Below, in pieces: positions 12,493-18,905 of a DNA stretch of 18,905 nt. The notes under the pieces were generated by a model. It had not been told where the DNA came from. It saw only the letters and a program-made list of their open reading frames with translations, and did not search any database. The position numbers were made by a program, and so were the translations under genes. Every line of letters begins with the position of its first letter. The stretch's first letter is position 1. Source of the stretch: CAYSXY01 sp964435165 (GTDB taxonomy: Bacteria; Pseudomonadota; Alphaproteobacteria; Rickettsiales; RI-342). Where the stretch lies: assembly GCA_964435165.1 (NCBI GenBank), contig CAYSXY010000041.1, forward strand, positions 1-18,905. Direction: 5' to 3'.

Positions 12493-13851
12493 ATGTTTCA
12501 AAATCTGTCTGATCGATTAAGTGATGTCTTCAAAAAACTCACCGGCAAAGGGGTGCTGAGTGAGGAGGATGTGAACACGGCCATGCGTGAAGTACGCATT
12601 GCGTTGCTTGAGGCAGATGTCGCATTGCCGGTCGTGAAGCAGTTCGTGCAGGAAGTAAAAGAGCAAGCCATTGGCCAGAAGGTGATTGAGTCCGTCTCGC
12701 CGGGGCAGATGGTGGTGAAGATTGTTCACGACCATTTGAAAACTTTGCTAGGCGATGAGCAGGTGGAACTCAATCTCAAATCCAGCCCGCCGGTTGTGGT
12801 GATGATGGTGGGGCTGCAAGGCTCAGGTAAAACGACAACGACGGGTAAGCTGGCATACCAGTTGAACCATAAGCAAAAGAAAAAAGTGTTATTGGCCTCG
12901 CTTGATGTGCGGCGCCCGGCGGCGCAGCATCAATTGGAGGTGCTGGCCGTGCAGGCAGAAGTGACAGGCCTGCCGATTGTGGAAAGCCAGCAGCCGGTGG
13001 AGATTACCAAGAGAGCGCTGGAGATGGCGCGGCTGGAAGGATTTGATGTGCTCATGCTCGACACGGCCGGGCGCTTGCATATTGACGATGAGTTGATGGC
13101 GGAGCTGGAGGCGGTGCGTGATCTCGCCAAGCCGGCAGAGACGTTACTGGTTGCCGATGCGCTGACCGGTCAGGATGCAGTGAATGTGGCCGAGCAATTT
13201 CACGAGCGTATTGGCGTGAGCGGTATTGTGCTGACCCGTGTGGATGGTGACGCGCGTGGCGGTGCGGCATTGTCGATGAAAGCGGTGACCGGTCAGCCCA
13301 TCAAATATCTGGGGATGGGTGAGAAAATCGATCAGCTTGAAGTGTTTCATCCTGATCGCGTGGCATCGCGTATTCTGGATATGGGTGATATTGTCTCGCT
13401 GGTTGAACGTGCTGCCGAGCAGATGGATGAGCAGGAGGCCGAAGCACTGGCCGCCAAAATGCAGAAAGGTGAGTTTGATTTCGAGGATATGGCGGCGCAG
13501 CTGCGGCAACTGAAAAAGATGGGCGGTATGGGCAGCATGATGGGGATGCTGCCGGGCATCGGTAAGCTGAAAGCGCAGCTCGGTGATGCGATGGATCAGG
13601 TGGATGATGGTATGTTGGATCGGCAAGAGGCTATTATTCTGTCGATGACACGGCAGGAGCGGCGGCATCCGCGTATTATCAATGGATCGCGCAAGCGGCG
13701 TATTGCGGCTGGGGCCGGCGTGGAAGTTCAGGATGTAAACCGCCTCATGAAACAACATAAACAAATGCAGGGCATGATGAAAAAGATGAAAAAAATGGGG
13801 CCAAAGGGAATGATGCGGCAAATGCAGCAGCTGCAAAATATGATGAATTGA
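12493..13851 (+). CDS. ffh: Signal recognition particle GTPase Ffh (SRP54)
   Basis: The 452-residue protein component of the bacterial SRP, which binds signal sequences of nascent membrane proteins with 4.5S RNA and docks on FtsY. The N domain is residues 1-95. The G domain follows with the P-loop GLQGSGKTTTT (107-117), DVRRPAAQHQL (138-148), DTAGR (190-194), TRVDGDARGG (248-257; the NKxD-type element as TRVD) and the closing GMGEK. The Met-rich M domain runs from about 325 to 452, with SMTRQERRHPRIINGSRKRR for RNA binding and a tail of repeated Met-Lys-Lys. No RNA gene for 4.5S is in the window. The start is chosen for its match to the family N terminus; its own ribosome binding site is lacking. 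A strong terminator follows. Confidence 0.96.
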   Translation: MFQNLSDRLSDVFKKLTGKGVLSEEDVNTAMREVRIALLEADVALPVVKQFVQEVKEQAIGQKVIESVSPGQMVVKIVHDHLKTLLGDEQVELNLKSSPPVVVMMVGLQGSGKTTTTGKLAYQLNHKQKKKVLLASLDVRRPAAQHQLEVLAVQAEVTGLPIVESQQPVEITKRALEMARLEGFDVLMLDTAGRLHIDDELMAELEAVRDLAKPAETLLVADALTGQDAVNVAEQFHERIGVSGIVLTRVDGDARGGAALSMKAVTGQPIKYLGMGEKIDQLEVFHPDRVASRILDMGDIVSLVERAAEQMDEQEAEALAAKMQKGEFDFEDMAAQLRQLKKMGGMGSMMGMLPGIGKLKAQLGDAMDQVDDGMLDRQEAIILSMTRQERRHPRIINGSRKRRIAAGAGVEVQDVNRLMKQHKQMQGMMKKMKKMGPKGMMRQMQQLQNMMN

Positions 13852-13872
13852 GCTGTTTTATGCATATTTTTG

Positions 13873-13903
13873 AAAAAAAAGCTGGATTGTCCGGGGCTTT
13901 TTT
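13873..13903 (+). terminator. Rho-independent terminator after ffh
   Basis: An A-tract and GCT pair with GGC and a run of six T (13898-13903). The upper stem GGA/TCC closes on a TTG loop, with a two-base bulge. It lies about 22 bases after the ffh stop and separates ffh from rpsP. The A-run on the other side means it could also act weakly in reverse. Confidence 0.75.
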
Positions 13904-13968
13904 GTTATTGCAGCAGGCTCTTTTAAGAGACAATAAAACATAAACGATTTAAACATTCCGAGGATTGC

Positions 13969-14367
13969 ATGGCAGTCAAAATTCGTCTAGCCCGTGGCGG
14001 CGCTAAGAAACGTCCCTTTTATCGTATTGTCGTAGCCGACGAGCGTGCCCCGCGTGATGGCCGCTATATTGAGCGCGTTGGTTCTTATAACCCGCTGTTG
14101 GCAAAAGATAATCCGAAGCGGGTGGAGCTGAATGAAGAGCGCATTAAATACTGGCTGGGTGAAGGTGCGCAGGTAACAGAGCGTATTCATCGTTTTCTGT
14201 TCAAAGCAGGGTTAATGAAGAATGCACCGGTGTGGCCTGAGAAAAAACGTCCGCCGAAAAATGCACCTCAGGATGAACCAGAAGCAACGAAAGAAGCAGA
14301 TGCACCGGCAGATGCTGAAGCAGCATCGGGCGATGATAATGCTGAGGCTGCGGAAGCTGCGGCTTAA
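13969..14367 (+). CDS. rpsP: 30S ribosomal protein bS16, long acidic tail
   Basis: A 132-residue protein whose first ~80 residues are the conserved bS16 core: VKIRLARGGAKKRPFYRIVV, then RDGRYIERVGSYNPLLA and ERIKYWLGEGAQ. bS16 binds 16S rRNA and helps 30S assembly. E. coli bS16 has 82 residues; here about 45 extra residues form an Ala/Glu/Asp-rich, probably disordered tail, common in alphaproteobacterial homologues. GAGG (13961-13964) lies four bases before the ATG. First gene of the rpsP-rimM-trmD-rplS group, 117 bases after ffh with a terminator between, so it likely has its own promoter; a TTGCAG at 13908-13913 might be its -35 but the -10 is poor. Confidence 0.96.
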   Translation: MAVKIRLARGGAKKRPFYRIVVADERAPRDGRYIERVGSYNPLLAKDNPKRVELNEERIKYWLGEGAQVTERIHRFLFKAGLMKNAPVWPEKKRPPKNAPQDEPEATKEADAPADAEAASGDDNAEAAEAAA

Positions 14368-14403
14368 CGTTCTGAGCTTACCCTGCTACTGAGGCAGGTG
14401 GGC

Positions 14404-14970
14404 ATGAAACCTAATGCTCCATCTACATCATTACTGAAAGTTGCACGCATTGGTGCAGCTCATGGGCTGAAGGGCTATGTGAAATGTCATTTCATGCTCG
14501 ATGACCTGGCTTTGGCGGAACTTATCAATCCTTATTGTGATCGGGATGGTCAGCAGCATTATTCCTTGTCGCTTGTCGGAGAGGCAGGGAAGCACTCCAT
14601 TATATCAATTGAAGGTGTTCGAGACCGCACGCAGGCAGAAGCCTTGCGTGGCCTGGAGTTATATATTCCTGCAGATCGCTTGCCGCAGCCCGATGATGAT
14701 GAATTTTATTACGATCAGTTAGTCGGGCTCGAGGTGGTGGATGCTTCCGGTGCATTGTGTGGACATGTGCATGCGGTGCATGATTTCGGGGCCGGAGATA
14801 TTTTAGAGATTGTGCTGATGAGCGGTAATACATCCCGGCGCGAGATGGTGCCCTTTACACGAGAGGTCGTGCCTCAGATCGATATTGCCAATGGGAGACT
14901 GACAGTGTGTTTGCCGGAAGAGACGGTACACCGGCCTGATGAAGGCAATGACACCAAACCAGGTTCGTAA
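14404..14970 (+). CDS. rimM: Ribosome maturation factor RimM
   Basis: A 188-residue cytosolic factor that binds uS19 and promotes 30S head maturation. The N-terminal RimM domain shows LKVARIGAAHGLKGYVKC and SIEGVRDRTQAEALRGLELY; the C-terminal PRC-barrel shows FYYDQLVGLEVVD, DFGAGDILEI and MVPFTREVVPQID. The frame opens at GTG 14398, but ATG 14404 sits at a better distance from GAGG (14391-14394). Its TAA shares a base with the trmD ATG (TAATG), so the two are translationally coupled. The N terminus is a few residues longer than usual. Confidence 0.94.
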   Translation: MKPNAPSTSLLKVARIGAAHGLKGYVKCHFMLDDLALAELINPYCDRDGQQHYSLSLVGEAGKHSIISIEGVRDRTQAEALRGLELYIPADRLPQPDDDEFYYDQLVGLEVVDASGALCGHVHAVHDFGAGDILEIVLMSGNTSRREMVPFTREVVPQIDIANGRLTVCLPEETVHRPDEGNDTKPGS

Positions 14971-15707
14971 TGGCACAGATGTTATTCACATTGATCACCT
15001 TGTTTCCTGAAATGTTCCCCGGGCCGTTGGCGTCGTCAATTGCTGGCAAGGCGTTGGATGATGGCGTGTGGGGGCTGGATACAGTGCCATTGCGTGATTA
15101 CGGCCATGGTAAGCATCAGCAGGTGGATGACGACCCGTATGGCGGCGGCGCGGGGATGGTAATGCGGCCAGATGTGGTAGATGCGGCGATTGCAGATGCG
15201 ATGGAACAGGCATCTGAGCGGCATGATGTACCGCCTCAACTGCTTTACATGACACCGCGCGGTGAGCGAATGGAGCAGTCGTTGGTGAAAAGGCTGACAT
15301 TACAGCATAATCTTGTTATACTCTGCGGAAGATTTGAGGGTGTTGACCAGCGTGTGCTGGACAAACATCAGCCACTGGAAGTGAGTCTTGGTGATTTTGT
15401 CCTCTCCGGTGGAGAGATTGCTGCGCTTTCGTTAATGGATGCTTGCATTCGCCTGTTACCTGGTGTAATGAGCGATGCTTTCTCTCACGCGGAAGAGAGT
15501 GTGACGCCTGACGGGCCGCTGCAAGGGTTGTTGGAATATCCACATTATACCCGACCGGCGAGATGGAACGATAGAGAGGTGCCGGAGGTGCTGCTGTCGG
15601 GTGACCATCAGCGCATTGCCCGGTGGCGGCGAGAGAAAGCAGAGGAAGAGACAAGACAACGCCGTCAGGATGTATGGCAACGCTATGCCAGACAACAAGG
15701 CGAGTAA
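14970..15707 (+). CDS. trmD: tRNA (guanine-N1-)-methyltransferase TrmD
   Basis: A 245-residue SPOUT-class enzyme that methylates G37 of tRNAs reading proline, leucine and arginine codons, preventing +1 frameshifting. Signatures are LFTLITLFPEMFPG, DDDPYGGGAGMVMRPDV, the trefoil-knot SAM site ILCGRFEGVDQRV and GDFVLSGGE, LLEYPHYTRPARW and VLLSGDHQRIARWR. The family Asp after SGGE-linked helix region (MDACIRLLPGV) is intact. The ATG overlaps the rimM stop by one base. The standard bacterial order rpsP-rimM-trmD-rplS is kept. Confidence 0.96.
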   Translation: MAQMLFTLITLFPEMFPGPLASSIAGKALDDGVWGLDTVPLRDYGHGKHQQVDDDPYGGGAGMVMRPDVVDAAIADAMEQASERHDVPPQLLYMTPRGERMEQSLVKRLTLQHNLVILCGRFEGVDQRVLDKHQPLEVSLGDFVLSGGEIAALSLMDACIRLLPGVMSDAFSHAEESVTPDGPLQGLLEYPHYTRPARWNDREVPEVLLSGDHQRIARWRREKAEEETRQRRQDVWQRYARQQGE

Positions 15708-15756
15708 GGAATGATGAAATACCGGCGCTACGCTGGTGAGGTGAAGTGAGGAAGCC

Positions 15757-16245
15757 ATGGACCTGTTGCAACAGTTTGAAGAAAAACAACGCCAAGCACT
15801 GAATGAAAAGCGCGAAGTACCTGAATTTGCGCCCGGTGATACGCTGCGTGTGAATGTGCGTATTATCGAAGGTAACGTAGAGCGTGTGCAGGCGTTTGAA
15901 GGTGTGTGCATTGCCAAGCGTAATCGCGGGCTGAATTCTTCTTTCACTGTGCGTAAGGTAAGCCATGGCGAAGGTGTGGAACGTGTATTCCCGCTTTACT
16001 CGCCGCGTCTAGAGAGCATCAAAGTGATGCGCCGCGGTGATGTGCGCCGCGCTAAACTTTATTACTTGCGTGAACGCTCCGGTAAGTCGGCGCGTATTCG
16101 CGAGAAAATGGATTTCTCCGGCAAGGCTGGCAACAATAACAGCCCAAAAGCCGCAAGTAAGGTTGCGGATAAAGCAGTCGCCAAAAAGCCAGTGAGTGAG
16201 GCCAAGCCTGCGGCGCCAGAGGCGAAAGCAGCGACCGGCTCCTGA
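15757..16245 (+). CDS. rplS: 50S ribosomal protein bL19, long basic tail
   Basis: A 162-residue protein. The bL19 core covers residues 1-~118: FAPGDTLRVNVRIIEGN, RVQAFEGVCIAKRNRGLNSS, FTVRKVSHGEGVERVFPLYS and DVRRAKLYYLRERSGKSARI. It lies at the subunit interface near bridge B8. E. coli bL19 has 115 residues; here some 45 extra residues form a Lys/Ala-rich, low-complexity tail, mirrored by the acidic tail of bS16. GAGGAAG just upstream of the ATG is a good ribosome binding site. It starts 49 bases after trmD. Confidence 0.95.
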   Translation: MDLLQQFEEKQRQALNEKREVPEFAPGDTLRVNVRIIEGNVERVQAFEGVCIAKRNRGLNSSFTVRKVSHGEGVERVFPLYSPRLESIKVMRRGDVRRAKLYYLRERSGKSARIREKMDFSGKAGNNNSPKAASKVADKAVAKKPVSEAKPAAPEAKAATGS

Positions 16246-16289
16246 GTGCTTATCGCATTTGAATCATTGTTTGCTCGCAGGTTGTTCTG

Positions 16290-16562
16290 ATGGAATGGCC
16301 GGATGTCGTCGGCACGTGCGGGGTGATTATCCTGCTTTCTGCCTATTTTCTGTTACAGCGTGGGACGGTTGGCGGGCATAGCCTTGGCTATTTACTGATG
16401 AACATCACAGCATCGGTTTGTATTCTGGTCTCATTGGCTGCCACGCCGAATGTTCCCTCCATTCTCATTCAGGTGTGCTGGATTCTGATCAGTCTTTACG
16501 GGCTTCGCAAATGGTGGCACCTGCGCCGCGTGCCAGAGGAAGGCGACGACTCTATCGCATAA
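16290..16562 (+). CDS. CBU_0592-like small membrane protein
   Basis: A 90-residue protein with about three hydrophobic segments: VVGTCGVIILLSAYFLLQRG, LLMNITASVCILVSLAAT and ILIQVCWILISLYGLRKWW, then a short charged tail. The order of a Tyr-Phe-Leu-Leu-Gln first helix, an L-M-N turn, NVPS and a Trp-containing last helix is that of CBU_0592-type domain proteins, whose role is not established. AGG at 16279-16282 precedes the ATG at a usable distance. It lies 44 bases after rplS and may be read through from that operon. Confidence 0.75.
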   Translation: MEWPDVVGTCGVIILLSAYFLLQRGTVGGHSLGYLLMNITASVCILVSLAATPNVPSILIQVCWILISLYGLRKWWHLRRVPEEGDDSIA

Positions 16563-16684
16563 TAATATGAGTTGCGTCGTATGACCTACGCCCCACAGTC
16601 ACAGGCTATAGAATAAACACTGGAAATCCCGGCTCTGCGCGATTACTCTGCGATTATCATTAAACCTAGAAGAGTATAAGCGCT

Positions 16685-18094
16685 ATGTGTGCCGCAAATC
16701 CCCAAACCTTGTATGACAAAATCTGGCAGCATCATCTGGTGCATGAAGGTGATGACGGCACCGCCATTCTCTATATTGACAGGCATTTAGTGCATGAGGT
16801 GACGAGTCCGCAGGCGTTTGAAGGCTTGCGAATGGCCGGGCGTAAGGTGCGCAGACCTCAGGCCACCTTGGCCGTGGCTGACCATAACGTGCCGACCTCT
16901 GACCGCTCCAAGGGCATCAGCGATGAGACATCACGCCTTCAGGTGGAAACGCTGGAGGCGAATTGCGCTGAGTTTGGTGTGCCGTATTTTGACTTGATGG
17001 ATAAGCGTCAGGGTGTGGTGCATATAGTAGGGCCGGAGCAAGGCTTCACCCAGCCCGGCATGACGATTGTGTGTGGTGACAGTCACACCTCAACCCATGG
17101 GGCATTTGGCTCGCTGGCCTTTGGCATCGGCACCAGCGAGGTGGAACATGTGCTGGCAACGCAAACCCTGCGGCAAGCACGAGCGAAAAATATGCGTATT
17201 ACCGTCAATGGCAGTTTGGCGCCGGGGGTGACATCGAAAGATGTGGTGCTGGCCATTATTGGCGAACTTGGTACGGCAGGTGGCACGGGTTATGTCATTG
17301 AATATGCAGGCGAGGTGATTGAAAATCTCTCGATGGAAGCGCGGATGACCGTGTGCAACATGTCGATTGAGGCAGGTGCGCGGGCCGGGTTGATCGCGCC
17401 CGATGAGACGACCTTTAACTATATTAAAGGGCGGCCCATGGCGCCGACCGGCGATGAGTGGGATAAAGCGGTTGCGTATTGGCGCAGCCTGCCGACTGAT
17501 GATGGGGCGATATTTGATCGCGAACTCAGCCTGCATGGTAATGCCATTGCGCCAACAGTGACGTGGGGCACCAGCCCGCAGGATGTGGCGCCGATTGACA
17601 GCGCCGTGCCTGCACCGGAGCAATTTGATGATCCGAACCGTCAGGCAGCGGTAAAGCGCTCACTCGATTATATGGGGCTGATTCCGGGAACGCCGCTGAA
17701 GGAAGTAAAAATCGATAAGAGCTTTATTGGCTCCTGCACAAATGGGCGGATTGAGGATTTGCGCGAAGTGGCGGCGATTGCCAAGGGCAGAAAGGTGGCC
17801 AGTTCAGTCTATGCGATGATTGTGCCGGGTTCCGGTTTGGTAAAAGAACAGGCCGAGGCGGAAGGGCTGGACAAGGTTTTTGTCGAAGCTGGGTTTGACT
17901 GGCGTGAGCCGGGCTGCTCTATGTGCCTGGCGATGAATGCCGATAAGCTGGAGCCGGGAGAGCGCTGCGCTTCAACTTCCAACCGTAATTTTGAAGGCCG
18001 TCAGGGCCGCGGTGGCCGCACCCACCTGATGAGCCCGGCCATGGCCGCCGCTGCGGCGATTAAAGGCACGCTGGCGGATGTAAGGGAGTTGTAA
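16685..18094 (+). CDS. leuC: 3-isopropylmalate dehydratase large subunit
   Basis: A 469-residue aconitase-family protein that, with LeuD, isomerises 2-isopropylmalate to 3-isopropylmalate in leucine synthesis. It keeps the [4Fe-4S] ligands: Cys351 in SFIGSCTNGRIEDL, Cys411 and Cys414 in REPGCSMCLAMNAD. Other family segments are TLYDKIW near the start, VADHNVPTSD, VCGDSHTSTHGAFG and TSNRNFEGRQGRGGRTHLMSP. The start follows AGAAGAG about ten bases upstream, a weak site. The small subunit leuD, often the next gene, does not follow directly: an AT-rich unrelated gene begins 13 bases after the stop. Confidence 0.96.
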   Translation: MCAANPQTLYDKIWQHHLVHEGDDGTAILYIDRHLVHEVTSPQAFEGLRMAGRKVRRPQATLAVADHNVPTSDRSKGISDETSRLQVETLEANCAEFGVPYFDLMDKRQGVVHIVGPEQGFTQPGMTIVCGDSHTSTHGAFGSLAFGIGTSEVEHVLATQTLRQARAKNMRITVNGSLAPGVTSKDVVLAIIGELGTAGGTGYVIEYAGEVIENLSMEARMTVCNMSIEAGARAGLIAPDETTFNYIKGRPMAPTGDEWDKAVAYWRSLPTDDGAIFDRELSLHGNAIAPTVTWGTSPQDVAPIDSAVPAPEQFDDPNRQAAVKRSLDYMGLIPGTPLKEVKIDKSFIGSCTNGRIEDLREVAAIAKGRKVASSVYAMIVPGSGLVKEQAEAEGLDKVFVEAGFDWREPGCSMCLAMNADKLEPGERCASTSNRNFEGRQGRGGRTHLMSPAMAAAAAIKGTLADVREL

Positions 18095-18107
18095 TAATAA
18101 GGTTATT

Positions 18108-18905
18108 ATGCTGCGTTTAGCTATTCTGTGCATGATTATGTTATTGAATTTTATTGGCTACCAAGCTGATGCAGCAACGATATCGTGTTTGAATGAATGG
18201 AAAAACTTCAGTGATGATTTGCCTCAAGGATTTCGCGATAAAATAGAAATTGCTCTCAATAGCCATTCACTAACGCCAGAGAAAGGCAAATGCAGTACAG
18301 CGCTTTTACAGGGTGAAATTGAAAAAGGGGATGCTGCTGAGTTTAAGGGTTTTTTGATTAGTAACTTTCCTCATCTACACTCCATAGTGCTTAATTCATC
18401 TGGTGGTCTGGTAGAAGAGGGTATGAAAATTGGAGGGCTAGTTAGAAAATATCTTCTAAGCACTCGGGCTCCTACTTGTTACAATTTTAATGAGCATGTT
18501 CATTGTGTGTTGTTTTCACTTTCTCCTAATTACAAAAAAATATGCAAGGGAGCAGACTGCAACTGTGCCAGTACTTGTTTTTTAATATGGTCAGGAGGTG
18601 TTGTTAGAACGGGTAATGCTATCGGATTACACCGTCCTTCAATACAATTCACCTCTTATGCTAACATGCCGCCTGATAAAGCATCGGCATTATATAAGCA
18701 ATTAATAGCTGAAATAGACGACTATTTGTCAGAAATGGAGATTCCCAAAAATATTGTTGAGAAAATGAATGCGGTTCATTCAGCTGAAATTATTTGGTTG
18801 CATGACGAAGCAAAAGCGCTTGCAGAAGTGCCATCTATTAGTGAATGGCTGTATAGTGATTGTGATCGTCTCACTGAGATAGAAAAAAAACAAAGATGGG
18901 TCTAA
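18108..18905 (+). CDS. Secreted ClpP/crotonase-fold serine protease-like protein
   Basis: A 265-residue protein with an N-terminal signal peptide (hydrophobic residues 2-18, likely cleavage after ADA at 20-22). The mature part has the ClpP-type order of motifs: LNSSGGLVEEGMKIGGLV (residues 95-112, oxyanion-type SGG), CASTC (153-157) with a candidate nucleophile Ser155, and IGLHRPS (172-178) with candidate His175; the acidic partner may be Asp204 or Asp205. It resembles predicted periplasmic COG3904-type proteins rather than cytosolic ClpP. At least nine Cys remain after the signal, suggesting disulfides. It is clearly AT-richer than leuC. The stop TAA falls on the last three bases of the window, so the gene is complete. 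Catalysis and localisation are inferred from motifs. Confidence 0.65.
   Translation: MLRLAILCMIMLLNFIGYQADAATISCLNEWKNFSDDLPQGFRDKIEIALNSHSLTPEKGKCSTALLQGEIEKGDAAEFKGFLISNFPHLHSIVLNSSGGLVEEGMKIGGLVRKYLLSTRAPTCYNFNEHVHCVLFSLSPNYKKICKGADCNCASTCFLIWSGGVVRTGNAIGLHRPSIQFTSYANMPPDKASALYKQLIAEIDDYLSEMEIPKNIVEKMNAVHSAEIIWLHDEAKALAEVPSISEWLYSDCDRLTEIEKKQRWV

Noticed and set aside
13144..13836. A 230-codon minus-strand frame inside ffh, rich in His and Leu
   Set aside because: Antisense of the Met/Gln-rich M domain of ffh; composition is explained by that.
13908..13936. Promoter for rpsP with TTGCAG as -35
   Set aside because: No acceptable -10 at 16-18 bases; only mentioned under rpsP.
15316..15966. 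A 216-codon minus-strand frame over trmD and rplS
   Set aside because: Antisense of two conserved genes; no motif in the product.
16563..16684. Leucine leader peptide or attenuator before leuC
   Set aside because: No short Leu-rich frame and no alternating stems with a T-run; the 122 bases hold nothing I can support.

Overview
The window looks like a chromosomal segment of an alphaproteobacterium of moderate GC. The evidence is gene content and order: an ABC-2 permease followed by argD, argF and hslO; an antisense xseB-ispA-tlyA run; and ffh-rpsP-rimM-trmD-rplS leading into leuC. The ribosomal proteins bS16 and bL19 carry long C-terminal tails, which fits that class. I cannot assign an order or genus from sequence alone.

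Layout. 1-330 holds a candidate mini-operon of two unannotated micro-ORFs with a strong ribosome binding site, an overlapping stop/start, and a possible terminator. 386-1570 is an M48-like membrane zinc metallopeptidase, somewhat AT-rich. 1650-5709 is a plus-strand run: ABC-2 permease, argD, argF (two arginine biosynthesis steps) and the redox chaperone hslO, which has its own promoter. 5850-8686 holds a 17-kDa-antigen-type lipoprotein, fabI (fatty acid synthesis), a small ACT-domain protein and aroC (chorismate synthase). 8702-11090 on the minus strand reads xseB, ispA, tlyA and a small YqaA/DedA-like membrane protein. Upstream of these, also on the minus strand, is an RTX calcium-binding repeat protein (11167-12228) with 21 uninterrupted nonapeptides. 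12493-16245 is the classical SRP/ribosome operon (ffh, terminator, rpsP, rimM, trmD, rplS), followed by a CBU_0592-like membrane protein and leuC. The last gene (18108-18905) is an AT-rich, secreted, cysteine-rich ClpP/crotonase-fold protein 13 bases after leuC, where leuD would often be found.

Most of the window is core metabolism and translation machinery. The accessory signal lies at the two ends (micro-ORF pair plus M48 peptidase; ClpP-like exported protein) and in the RTX gene. The best candidates for something undescribed are the oppositely charged micro-peptide pair at 92-294, an SD-sequestering hairpin ahead of the ABC permease, and the strict two-face alternation of the RTX repeats. 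No tRNA, rRNA, CRISPR array, insertion sequence or phage integrase was seen. No gene-free stretch exceeds 300 bases.
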